Source: an uncultured Oscillospiraceae bacterium
Lineage (GTDB): Bacteria; Bacillota; Clostridia; Oscillospirales; Oscillospiraceae
Reading direction: 5' to 3'
Length of the DNA: 12,818 nucleotides
NCBI GenBank assembly: GCA_910587205.1
Contig: CAJULZ010000086.1
Location: 1-12,818, forward strand
Position 1 is the stretch's first letter, and each line of letters begins with the position of its first letter. The notes under the pieces are model-generated. The model searched no databases, had not been told where the DNA came from, and worked only from the letters and a program-made list of their open reading frames with translations. Below are positions 1 to 6,430 of the stretch, piece after piece. Made by a program: the position numbers and the translations under genes.

Positions 1-423
1 GAGGAGCAGGGCTGGGGGCCGATGCTGGACGTGGTGCGGGAAATGCCCTGCGCCGAGGACTTCGAGCCGTGGGACACCAACGTGCGGAAGGACTTTCTCC
101 GCAAATGGTATCACACCCGCTCCAAGAAGGTCAAGCTCGTTTCGCTGGAGGAGTGTATGGAGGACGAGGACAGCGGCATACACGCTGTCGCAGACCCGGC
201 GGCGGCGGACTTCACCAAGCAGGTGGCGGGGGAGGACTTCTGCCGGCGGTTCAAGGCCACCCTGTCCCCAAAGGATATGGCGATTCTGGAGCTTCGGGTG
301 GAGGGGTACGGCTATCAGGAGATAGCGGACAAGCTGGGGTACAAGACCCACAGCGCAGTTGTCAAGCGGATGGAGGCCATCAAACGGCGGTTCATCCAGT
401 ACGAGGAAGAAGCAGGGCGGTAA
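1..423 (+). CDS. Sigma-70-like regulator of a mobile element, 5' end outside the window
   Basis: The frame is open from base 1, and the first in-window Met is at base 22. The gene therefore very likely begins upstream and at least 133 residues of its C-terminal part are seen. Counting from that Met, residues 81-127 form a sigma region-4-like helix-turn-helix: LSPKDMAILELR, then YQEIADKLGY, then a basic recognition-type helix around SAVVKRMEAIKRRF. The preceding DFLRKWYHTRSKK segment is typical of the sigma-like proteins carried by Firmicutes integrative elements. It probably recruits RNA polymerase to element promoters. A hairpin follows the stop codon directly, and a MobV relaxase gene lies 67 nt downstream, which supports a mobile-element setting. 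The sigma-like assignment is from family knowledge and visible motifs; its target promoters are unknown. Confidence 0.75.
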   Translation, partial: EEQGWGPMLDVVREMPCAEDFEPWDTNVRKDFLRKWYHTRSKKVKLVSLEECMEDEDSGIHAVADPAAADFTKQVAGEDFCRRFKATLSPKDMAILELRVEGYGYQEIADKLGYKTHSAVVKRMEAIKRRFIQYEEEAGR

Positions 424-458
424 GGCCACGCAAGCCGGAAGCGGCGGGCGTGGCTTTT
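422..458 (+). terminator. Hairpin after the sigma-like gene
   Basis: GCCACGC (425-431) pairs with GCGTGGC (448-454). An inner GCCG/CGGC stem with a GAAG loop lies inside it, and TTTT follows at 455-458. The outer stem can extend by AAG/TTT into the stop codon. The short T run makes a weak intrinsic terminator plausible. An element-specific structure such as part of an oriT is an alternative because a relaxase gene follows. Confidence 0.5.
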
Positions 459-490
459 CTGCGCCCAAAAATGAACGGTAAGGAGGTAGA

Positions 491-1441
491 ATGGCACAGC
501 ACGCAATTTTGAGATTTGAAAAACGCAAGGCGGGGCCAGCCGGGGCGCTGGAAGCCCACCACGAGCGCACCAAGGGGCAGTACGCCAGCAACCCGGACAT
601 TGACACCGACAGGAGCCGGGAGAATTTTCACATCATCCGGCCCACGCAGAAGTACCGCCGGGAAATCGACAGCCGGATCAGGGCGGCGGGGTGCCGTACC
701 CGAAAGGACAGCACCATGTTCGTAGACACCCTTATCACCGCCAGCCCGGATTTTTTCACGGGCAGGAGCAGACGGGAGGTGCAAGCCTACTTCACCGAGG
801 CGGCGGCGTTCATAGAGCGGAAGGTGGGCCGGGGCAATATTTTTTCCGCCGTGGTTCACATGGACGAGAAAACGCCCCATCTCCACCTGTGCTTTACCCC
901 CATCACCAAGGACGGGCGGCTGTCCGCCAAGGAGATTTTGGGCAACCGGGCGCAGTTATCCCGCTGGCAGGACGAATTTCACGCCCACATGAACCGGGCG
1001 TTCCCCGGCCTCCAGCGGGGCGAGAGTGCCCTTGTCACCAAGCGCAAGCATATTCCCACCTGGCTGTTCAAGCAGTCTATCGACCTCACCCGCCAGCAGA
1101 GGGCCATCGAACAGGCCATTTCGGAAATCGGGGTGCTGAACGCCGGGAAGAAGCGGGACGAGGTTTTGGACATGGTGGGGCCGTACTTCGCCCGGCTGGA
1201 ACAGCACCTGGGGCAAATGCAGAAATACCAGGCCACCATCGACTATCTGACCCAGGAGAACAAGGACTTGCAAAAACAGGTCAACAGCAAAAAGAGCATA
1301 CAGAAGCAGATGGAAGTGCTCATGCTGAAAAAGGAAAATGAACAGCTTCGGCGGTTTGTGAACAGCATACCGCCGGAGATACGACAGACGTTGAAGGAAC
1401 AGCAAAGGGGGCAGCGCCATCCAAAGGACCATCAGCGGTAA
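491..1441 (+). CDS. MobV/Pre-family relaxase (plasmid mobilization/recombination protein)
   Basis: This 316-aa protein nicks DNA at an origin of transfer and leads the strand into a recipient during mobilization. The N-terminal motif HHERTKGQYASNPDID (residues 23-38) and the metal-binding motif HMDEKTPHLHL (123-133; H123, H130 and H132 are the likely metal ligands) are hallmarks of the MobV/Pre family. After about residue 230 the chain becomes a charged coiled coil (about 234-290) with a basic tail, as is usual in these relaxases. AGGAGG at 481-486 supports the ATG at 491. It is shorter than the roughly 400-500-residue plasmid MobV proteins, but the catalytic N-terminal half is intact. The sigma-like gene upstream and the small protein downstream fit an integrated mobilizable element. 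The nick site is not identifiable by eye. Confidence 0.9.
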   Translation: MAQHAILRFEKRKAGPAGALEAHHERTKGQYASNPDIDTDRSRENFHIIRPTQKYRREIDSRIRAAGCRTRKDSTMFVDTLITASPDFFTGRSRREVQAYFTEAAAFIERKVGRGNIFSAVVHMDEKTPHLHLCFTPITKDGRLSAKEILGNRAQLSRWQDEFHAHMNRAFPGLQRGESALVTKRKHIPTWLFKQSIDLTRQQRAIEQAISEIGVLNAGKKRDEVLDMVGPYFARLEQHLGQMQKYQATIDYLTQENKDLQKQVNSKKSIQKQMEVLMLKKENEQLRRFVNSIPPEIRQTLKEQQRGQRHPKDHQR

Positions 1442-1490
1442 ACCGCACTTGCACCTTGATAATTGAATATGGAAGAAATGGAGGCATTAC

Positions 1491-1670
1491 TTGAGCAGAC
1501 GGAAGAAACTAATCAATCGCACCGACATTCCCCAGTATCAGATTGAGGCCATCGCTTGCTGTATCATGCCTGATATTCTCGCTTTCTACGAAAGCGAGGA
1601 GGGCCAGCGAGAGTTTGCCGAATGGAAAAAACGGCGGGAAGCGGAAAAACAGGAGGACAACAGAGGATAA
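1491..1670 (+). CDS. Small conserved-looking mobile-element protein, 59 aa, TTG start
   Basis: A 60-codon frame starts with TTG at 1491. GGAGG at 1480-1484 lies 6 nt upstream, which is ideal spacing. The protein has a basic N-terminus (SRRKKLINR), a central DIPQYQIEAIACCIMPDI segment and an acidic/basic helical end (YESEEGQREFAEWKKRREAEK). Small proteins of this pattern (PxYQIEAxAxxxLP followed by SEEGxREFxxW) recur next to relaxase genes in Firmicutes elements; this is from memory of the families and was not searched. Function is unknown. It sits 49 nt after the relaxase stop and 4 nt before a strong terminator stem, so it appears to be the last gene of the element operon. The TTG start and short length make it easy to miss in automatic gene calling. 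Confidence 0.7.
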   Translation: MSRRKKLINRTDIPQYQIEAIACCIMPDILAFYESEEGQREFAEWKKRREAEKQEDNRG

Positions 1671-1674
1671 GGAC

Positions 1675-1719
1675 AAAAAGGGCGGGCGCACCGTGGAAAC
1701 GGCTGCGCCCGCCCTTTTT
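1675..1719 (+). terminator. Strong intrinsic terminator ending the mobile-element operon
   Basis: A perfect 16-bp inverted repeat (1675-1690 with 1704-1719) has a 13-nt loop. The arms are AAAAAGGGCGGGCGCA and its complement, so the stem is GC-rich and ends in TTTTT. The A/T ends make it usable in both directions. It directly follows the 59-aa ORF and marks the likely end of the element's transcription unit. Confidence 0.92.
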
Positions 1720-1821
1720 GCGTTCATGGGGCTTGCTTCTTCCTTCGGGGGCCTCTCGGCTTCGAGGTGGGCTTCCGTTCCACCCCGGTTCGGAAGTGGG
1801 TGCTTTCATATCGGTCAAAGA

Positions 1822-1876
1822 AAACCAATAATCCGAACCCATCCCCTATCGGAAACAGATTCGGATTATATGGGTT
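1822..1876 (-). terminator. Terminator-like hairpin downstream of tRNA-Leu
   Basis: Read on the minus strand, ATAATCCGAA (1869-1860) pairs perfectly with TTCGGATTAT (1837-1828) across a 22-nt loop. The stem can extend past a small asymmetric bulge through AAACC/GGTTT. GGTTTTCTTT follows the stem. It starts at the tRNA 3' end, so a role in ending or processing the tRNA transcript is likely, although the large loop makes it a modest terminator. Confidence 0.55.
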
Positions 1877-1963
1877 TGGTGCGCGAGGCGGGAGTCGAAC
1901 CCGCACGCCCTTGCGAGCACTGGCACCTGAAGCCAGCGAGTCTACCAATTCCACCACTCGCGC
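1877..1963 (-). tRNA. tRNA-Leu, anticodon CAG
   Basis: Read on the minus strand, the 87-nt gene begins GCGCGAGTGGTGGAATTGG. It has a 7-bp acceptor stem (GCGCGAG / CTCGCGC), a D-loop with GGTAGAC, and an anticodon arm CTGGC-TTCAGGT-GCCAG with anticodon CAG, which reads CUG. A long variable arm typical of class II tRNA-Leu follows (TGCTCGCAAGGGCG region), then a T-arm with GGTTCGACTCC. Discriminator A and an encoded CCA close the gene. Its 3' end points toward the mobile-element genes on the left. The 3' ends of tRNA genes are classic integration sites, so the element may be inserted here, but no integrase or second att copy is in the window. Confidence 0.97.
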
Positions 1964-1992
1964 AAATGGGGTTGGCGCTTAACGCAAGACTA

Positions 1993-2021
1993 ATAATACC
2001 ACGCGCCGCGGCAATTGTCAA
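1993..2021 (-). promoter_or_regulatory. Sigma-A promoter of tRNA-Leu
   Basis: On the minus strand, TTGACA (2021-2016) is followed after exactly 17 nt by TATTAT (1998-1993), with TGG just before the -10. This is near-consensus. Transcription would start about 20 nt upstream of the mature tRNA 5' end. Confidence 0.9.
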
Positions 2022-2136
2022 CAGTTTTTTTGCCCCGGCGCGGAATAAAATTCCCCCGCTCCCAGGGCGGAAAACCAGTGGACAATAGCCGCAAACCGGG
2101 TGCATACTATAGAAAAACAACCATAATCGGGAGGAT

Positions 2137-3077
2137 ATGGAATTGGAACTAACCTTGCAGTCCGGACAGTCTTACGACCACATCCGCTCCGGCCAGATGA
2201 CCCCGGCCATGGCCGCGGAATACCTCCGGGACGGGCGGGTCCGCGTGCGGAACTTCGGGGAGACGCTAGGCCAGCTCTACCCCGGGCCGGACCTCCAGGC
2301 CCGGCTCACCGCCGCCTTCCAGGGGGAGCGGGACGGCCTCAGCGCCGAATCGGCCGGCCGCCGGGTGCGCAGCTGGCTGTCCGGCCAGAACCAGCCCGTC
2401 AACCGGGAGGACATTTTTCGCATCGCCTTTGCCCTGGGGCTGGGCGAGGGGGACGCCAGCTTCCTGCTGGGCCTGTGCACCGACTACGGCATCCACTACC
2501 GGGAGGGGCGGGACGTGGTGTACGCCTGGTTTTTTGCGCACCGGGCGCAGCTGCGCCGAGGCCCGGGACTTTTTCGCCACCCTCCGCCCTGTGCCGCGCT
2601 TGGGCCAGGTCCCGGAGGAGGCGGGGTCCCACCTCACCCGGGAGCTGCAAAACCTGTTCCCGCGCGCCCAGACCCCAGAGGAGCTGCGGGATTGCTATCT
2701 GGCCAGCCTGGACCGGTTTGGCGCGCTGCACACGCGGGCGTACTTCTATTTCCAGAAGTACCTGGACCAGCTGGTGCACCCGCCCCAGCCTGGGGCGGTC
2801 CCGGGAGCCGGACTACTCCATGGAGGCCATCATGCAGCAGTACTTCTCCCTTCACATCCCCTTTGGGCGCAGCCGGCAGGGGTACTCCGTGGTGCAGAAG
2901 CTCATCAAGCACAACTGGCCCAACGCCACCGCCTTGAAAAACATCCGCCAGCACCGGGAGGACGTGCCCCGCAAGCTGCTGCTCCTGCTGTACGTGGTGA
3001 CGGAAAACGTCATCGACGGGGAGTACAGTGAGATGGGCGAGGACTATAGGCAGCCGGCGTGGCGGGCGGCATCATAG
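2137..3077 (+). pseudogene. Decayed helix-turn-helix-like gene with two frameshifts and a lost 3' end
   Basis: The protein can be followed through all three frames. Frame 1 carries residues 1-141, with an XRE-like segment at about 78-112 (RSWLSGQNQPVNRED and IAFALGLGEGDASFLLG). Near 2556-2557 an extra C in CTGCGCCGAGG moves the sense into frame 2 (ARDFFATLRPV through YLDQLVHPPQP). Between about 2775 and 2808 it moves again by +1 into frame 3 (EPDYSMEAIMQQ through VIDGEYSEMGEDY). Homology-like sequence then stops near 3047 and a junk tail runs to a stop at 3077. GGGAGG at 2129-2134 lies only 2 nt from ATG 2137 but 8 nt from TTG 2143, so either could have been the start. It resembles uncharacterised gut-clostridial proteins with an XRE-like N-terminus; molecular function is unknown. 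Raw-read error could explain the frameshifts but not the missing end. Confidence 0.7.
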
Positions 3078-3121
3078 TGGTGGCCGTTGGGGCAGGTTGC
3101 CATCGTGGTTTTGATCTCCAT
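3044..3121 (-). pseudogene. N-terminal stub of a zinc-ribbon (probably FHA-domain) gene
   Basis: On the minus strand an ATG at 3121 has AGGAGG with about 8-nt spacing and opens a 25-residue frame. It reads MEIKTTMATCPNGHHYDAAR and then HAGCL before TAG at 3046-3044. The CPNGHHYD...C pattern is the first half of the zinc ribbon that begins many clostridial FHA-domain proteins, whose second half would normally continue CPYC or CPHC. The frame breaks exactly there. Good translation signals and a possible promoter remain, but the body of the gene is gone. The break coincides with the truncated end of the convergent helix-turn-helix-like pseudogene, so one event probably removed both ends. Confidence 0.6.
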
Positions 3122-3172
3122 GTTCCATTCCTCCTGTGGGGCGGGAAGCCCATGTTTTTTTCCGGTGGGGCC

Positions 3173-3203
3173 ATTGTAACACGGCGGGCCGGGGGCGGTC
3201 GAA
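3173..3203 (-). promoter_or_regulatory. Possible promoter of the zinc-ribbon stub
   Basis: On the minus strand TTCGAC (3203-3198) is followed after 19 nt by TACAAT (3178-3173), about 50 nt upstream of the stub start. The -10 is good, but the -35 and the spacing are poor. Confidence 0.3.
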
Positions 3204-3226
3204 GGGCTTTCCGGCGGCGGGGCGCG

Positions 3227-3254
3227 AAAAAAGGGGGCAGCTTACGCTGCCCCC
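3227..3254 (-). terminator. Intrinsic terminator of the glp operon
   Basis: A perfect 9-bp stem, GGGGGCAGC (3233-3241) with GCTGCCCCC (3246-3254), has a TTAC loop. On the minus strand it is followed by TTTTTT (3232-3227). It lies about 50 nt after the glpK stop. Confidence 0.92.
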
Positions 3255-3304
3255 AGGGACTGTCGAGGAATACGCCTCTTTTGTGAAAACAGGGAATCTT
3301 TTGC

Positions 3305-4792
3305 TTACCGGGCCCAGTCCCGGCTGCGGCCCACGGCCCTGTGCCAGCCGGCCAGCAGCCGTTCCCGCTCGTCCCCCGCCATGGCGGGCTGGAAAGTGTT
3401 GTCGCACATCCACAGGCGCTTGATCTCGTCCACGCCGCTCCACACCCCGGTGGCCAGCCCGGCCAGATAGGCCGCGCCCAGGGCGGTGGTCTCCCGGATG
3501 GCCGGGCGGCGCACCTCCCGGTCGATGATGTCCGCCTGGAACTGCATCAGGAACCGGTCCCGGCTGGCCCCGCCGTCCGCCTTCAGCGCGCTGAGGGGCA
3601 GGCCGGTGTCCGCCTCCATGGCCCCCACCAGGTCGGCCACCTGGTAGGCGATGGACTCCTGGGCGGCGCGGATGATGTGTTCCCGCTTGGCGCCCCGGGT
3701 GAGGCCCACGATGGCCCCCCGGGCGTACATATCCCAGTAGGGCGCGCCCAGGCCCGTAAACGCCGGCACCAGGTACACTCCCCCGTTGTCGCTCACCTTC
3801 TGGGCGTAGTACTCCGCGTCGCTGCTGTCGGTGAAAAACCGCATCTCGTCCCGGAGCCACTGGATTACCGCCCCGCCCACAAATACGCTGCCCTCCAGGG
3901 CATACTGCACCTTGCCCCCCAAGCCGATGGCAATGGTGGTAATCAGCCCATTGCGGCTCTCGCAGAGCGTCTCCCCGGTGTTCATCAGCAGGAAACAGCC
4001 CGTGCCGTAGGTGTTTTTCGCGTCCCCGGGCTGGAAGCAGGTCTGGCCGAACAGGGCGGCCTGCTGGTCCCCGGCGATGCCCGCGATGGGCACCTTTACC
4101 CCCTGTATTTCCGTATAGCCGTAGATCTCGCTGGAGGAGCACACCTTCGGCAGCATGGCCCGGGGGATATCCAGGGCCTGGAGCATGGTGTCGTCCCAGT
4201 CCAGTCTGCGGATATCAAACAGCATGGTGCGGGAGGCGTTGGTCACGTCGGTGACGTGGGCCGCGCCCCCGGTGAGCTTCCACACCAACCAGGAGTCCAC
4301 CGTGCCGAACAGGATTTCCCCCCGCTCCGCTTTCTCCCGCGCGCCGTCCACATGGTCCAGAACCCACTTGATCTTGGTGGCGGAAAAATAGGCGTCGGGC
4401 ACCAGACCGGTGATTTTCCTGATGTGATCCCCCAAGCCGTCCGCCAGCAACCGGTCCACAATCGGGGCGGTGCGGCGGCACTGCCACACGATGGCGTTGC
4501 AGATGGGCCGGCCCGTCTCCCGGTCCCACAGGATGGTGGTCTCCCGCTGGTTTGTGATGCCGATGCCCGCGATGTCCTTGGGGTCCACCCCGGATTGGGC
4601 CACCACCTCCATCATGGTGGCGTACTGGGACGACCAGATCTCCATGGCGTCGTGCTCCACCCAGCCCTCATGGGGGTAGTACTGGGTGAACTCCTTCTGG
4701 CTCACGCCCAAAATGTTTTGCTCCCGGTCGAACAGGATCACCCGGGAACTGGTGGTGCCCTGGTCCAGGGCGAGGATGTATTTGCCGCTCAT
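3305..4792 (-). CDS. glpK: Glycerol kinase
   Basis: A 495-aa FGGY-family kinase that phosphorylates glycerol with ATP to sn-glycerol-3-phosphate in the cytoplasm. The length matches the family (about 495-505). The N-terminal phosphate loop ALDQGTTSSR (8-17) is present, as are the substrate motif NQRETT (81-86), FGGY signature 1 (YFSATKIKW, 135-143), the catalytic-region IAGDQQAALFGQ with Asp242, and the C-terminal ADGGASR (405-411). The ATG at 4792 follows GGGAGGT with about 8-nt spacing and begins only 4 nt after the DUF1667 stop, so it is the last gene of the glp operon. The segment between residues 216 and 238 (SSSEIYGYTEIQG) contains no His, whereas enterococcal and bacillar GlpK carry a His near here that HPr phosphorylates. 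PTS activation of this enzyme is therefore doubtful. Function itself is near certain. Confidence 0.97.
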   Translation of the reverse strand: MSGKYILALDQGTTSSRVILFDREQNILGVSQKEFTQYYPHEGWVEHDAMEIWSSQYATMMEVVAQSGVDPKDIAGIGITNQRETTILWDRETGRPICNAIVWQCRRTAPIVDRLLADGLGDHIRKITGLVPDAYFSATKIKWVLDHVDGAREKAERGEILFGTVDSWLVWKLTGGAAHVTDVTNASRTMLFDIRRLDWDDTMLQALDIPRAMLPKVCSSSEIYGYTEIQGVKVPIAGIAGDQQAALFGQTCFQPGDAKNTYGTGCFLLMNTGETLCESRNGLITTIAIGLGGKVQYALEGSVFVGGAVIQWLRDEMRFFTDSSDAEYYAQKVSDNGGVYLVPAFTGLGAPYWDMYARGAIVGLTRGAKREHIIRAAQESIAYQVADLVGAMEADTGLPLSALKADGGASRDRFLMQFQADIIDREVRRPAIRETTALGAAYLAGLATGVWSGVDEIKRLWMCDNTFQPAMAGDERERLLAGWHRAVGRSRDWAR

Positions 4793-4796
4793 TTTA

Positions 4797-5174
4797 TCAT
4801 ACCTCCCAATGGATGGTAGGGGCGCCGCGTCCCATATCTCGCGTGGCCACCGCGTTAGCCCCGGAGCCGCAGATGTTTTGGATCACAACCTGCCCCGTCT
4901 GGACGGGGGCGGCAAGGACAACGCCCTCCAGCGCCTCCATCACCTGGAACACCAGCTCCTTGGGGATGGGCCGGTCGGTTTTCACCGGGCAGCGGGGGTA
5001 GAGCCCCCCGGTGCATCTCACGGTGGACGTCACCACCCGCGTGGGGCGGGTCAGTTCCACCCGGCCGTACTCCGCCCCCCGGGGGCAGGAGTTGCCCGTG
5101 ACGGCGCAGCCGTTTTCCTCGTCCACCTTCAAGTGGCAGCCCTGGGGGCAGACGATGCAGATCAGTTCCTTCAT
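4797..5174 (-). CDS. DUF1667 Cys-rich protein of the glycerol-3-phosphate oxidation module
   Basis: A 125-aa protein starting MKELICIVCPQGCHLKV. It contains cysteines at 6, 9, 13, 30, 54, 62 and 102, mostly in CxxC/CxxxC-like spacing (CIVCPQGC), which suggests a bound Fe-S cluster. DUF1667 proteins are habitually encoded beside a GlpA-type dehydrogenase and an FAD/NAD oxidoreductase and are thought to form one complex; the exact role is unproven. The ATG at 5174 follows GGGAGGT with 6-nt spacing and overlaps the upstream stop by ATGA. The longer open frame running up to 5549 is read-through in a shadow frame of the oxidoreductase, and the start with the ribosome site is the right one. It most likely passes electrons between the two flavoproteins or to an acceptor. 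Confidence 0.9.
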   Translation of the reverse strand: MKELICIVCPQGCHLKVDEENGCAVTGNSCPRGAEYGRVELTRPTRVVTSTVRCTGGLYPRCPVKTDRPIPKELVFQVMEALEGVVLAAPVQTGQVVIQNICGSGANAVATRDMGRGAPTIHWEV

Positions 5175-6430
5175 GCTTTCACCTCCCGGATGGATACGGT
5201 GAGTTCCCCCGCCGCCTTGTCCAGCAGGGCCCGGGGCAGGTCGATGCGCTCCATCTCGCCGGGAGCCAGGTGCTCCCGCCTGAACCGGGCGATCTGCGCC
5301 CCCCCGGACGTGACCAGAATCTCGCTGTCCGTACATACCCGGTTTACCCGGAAAAACAGCCCGCACAGCTTTTCCACCCGGCCCGGACGGATGCGCTGGG
5401 GCACGGTGTAGGTCACGCCGTCCCCGTTTTTGACCTCCAAAACCGCCCCGGCGGAGGCGTCCCCGCCGTCCAGCACATATTGGGCCGCGGCGGCCCCGGC
5501 CTTCCGGCTCTCCGCCGTGACAAAGTCCACCAGATCGTGGACGTGGCACACGTTGCCGCAGGCAAACACGCCGGGCAGGGAGGTCTCCATGTTCTCATAC
5601 ACCACCGCGCCGTTGGTGCGGCGGTCGATCTCGATCCCCGCCTGACGGGTGAGCTCGTTCTCCGGGATCAGCCCCACGGACAGCAGCAGCGTGTCGCAGT
5701 CGAACACCATCTCCGTGCCGGGGATGGGATTGCGGTTTTCGTCCACCTGGGATACCACCACCTGCTCCACCCGGTTCTTCCCCCGGACGTCGGTGACGGT
5801 GTGGGACAGGTACAGGGGGATATCATAGTCGTGGAGGCATTGGACGATGTTCCGGTTCAGGCCGCCGGAATAGGGCATCACCTCCACGCAGGCCAGCACC
5901 TTGGCCCCCTCCAGGGTCATGCGCCGGGCCATGATCAGGCCGATGTCGCCGCTGCCCAAAATCACCACCCGGTTTCCGGGCATCCAGCCCTCCATGTTCA
6001 CGTACCGCTGGGCGGCCCCAGCGGTAAACACCCCGGCGGGCCGTGTGCCGGGGATGGCGATAGCCCCCCGGGTGCGCTCCCGGCAGCCCATGGCCAGGAC
6101 GATGGACTTGGCCTGCTCCACCCGGTAGCCGGTGGATTTTCCCACCATATGTACCCGGCGGTCACCGGTGACCTCTAACACCATGGTGTCCAGGCGGACC
6201 TCCACCCCGGTCTCGCCTAAGAGCTTCACGAACCGCCCGGCGTACTCCGGGCCGGTGAGCTCCTCCTTGAAGTGGTGCAGGCCGAAGCCGTTGTGGATGC
6301 ACTGGTTGAGGATGCCGCCCAGCTCTTTATCCCGCTCCACAACCAAAATGCTCCGCAGGCCGCCCTCCCAGGCGGCGCAGGCGGCGGCCAGCCCCGCGGG
6401 GCCCCCGCCGATCACAATGAGGTCATACAT
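5171..6430 (-). CDS. FAD/NAD(P)-dependent oxidoreductase of the glp operon
   Basis: A 419-aa pyridine-nucleotide-disulphide-type flavoprotein. It has an FAD Rossmann motif VIGGGPAGLAAA (6-17), a second dinucleotide motif ILGSGDIGLI (157-166) for NAD(P)H, and the late FAD motif GVFACGN (287-293). It probably links electrons from glycerol-3-phosphate to or from NAD together with the GlpA-like and DUF1667 partners. The ATG at 6430 shares TGATG with the stop of the GlpA-like gene and has GGGAGG 9 nt upstream. The open frame continues upstream to 6676, but that extension runs antiparallel to no known domain and overlaps the GlpA-like C-terminus, so it was rejected. The C-terminal 80 residues carry scattered Cys (356, 366). 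The family also includes rhodocoxin-like and sarcosine-oxidase-alpha-like enzymes; the operon supports the glycerol role. Confidence 0.92.
   Translation of the reverse strand: MYDLIVIGGGPAGLAAACAAWEGGLRSILVVERDKELGGILNQCIHNGFGLHHFKEELTGPEYAGRFVKLLGETGVEVRLDTMVLEVTGDRRVHMVGKSTGYRVEQAKSIVLAMGCRERTRGAIAIPGTRPAGVFTAGAAQRYVNMEGWMPGNRVVILGSGDIGLIMARRMTLEGAKVLACVEVMPYSGGLNRNIVQCLHDYDIPLYLSHTVTDVRGKNRVEQVVVSQVDENRNPIPGTEMVFDCDTLLLSVGLIPENELTRQAGIEIDRRTNGAVVYENMETSLPGVFACGNVCHVHDLVDFVTAESRKAGAAAAQYVLDGGDASAGAVLEVKNGDGVTYTVPQRIRPGRVEKLCGLFFRVNRVCTDSEILVTSGGAQIARFRREHLAPGEMERIDLPRALLDKAAGELTVSIREVKA

Noticed and set aside
1469..1546. 25-codon ATG ORF just before the TTG-start gene
   Set aside because: No ribosome site, and it overlaps the better supported 59-aa frame, whose GGAGG and motif content are convincing.
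1..1876. Second copy of the tRNA-Leu 3' end as an att repeat
   Set aside because: No match to the last 15 or more bases of the tRNA was found by eye to its left within the window, so an attachment site cannot be claimed.
1724..1957. 77-aa minus-strand frame that starts inside tRNA-Leu, and its relatives in other frames
   Set aside because: These frames read through a tRNA and its hairpin; no ribosome site precedes them.
3072..4142. 356-aa minus-strand frame overlapping the 5' zinc-ribbon stub and glpK
   Set aside because: It is an alternative frame of glpK that runs out through the glp terminator and has no domain.
3341..4819. 492-aa open frame on the plus strand opposite glpK
   Set aside because: It is the antisense shadow of a clear glycerol kinase in GC-rich DNA. 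Its product is low-complexity G/H/P/V/L sequence with no domain.
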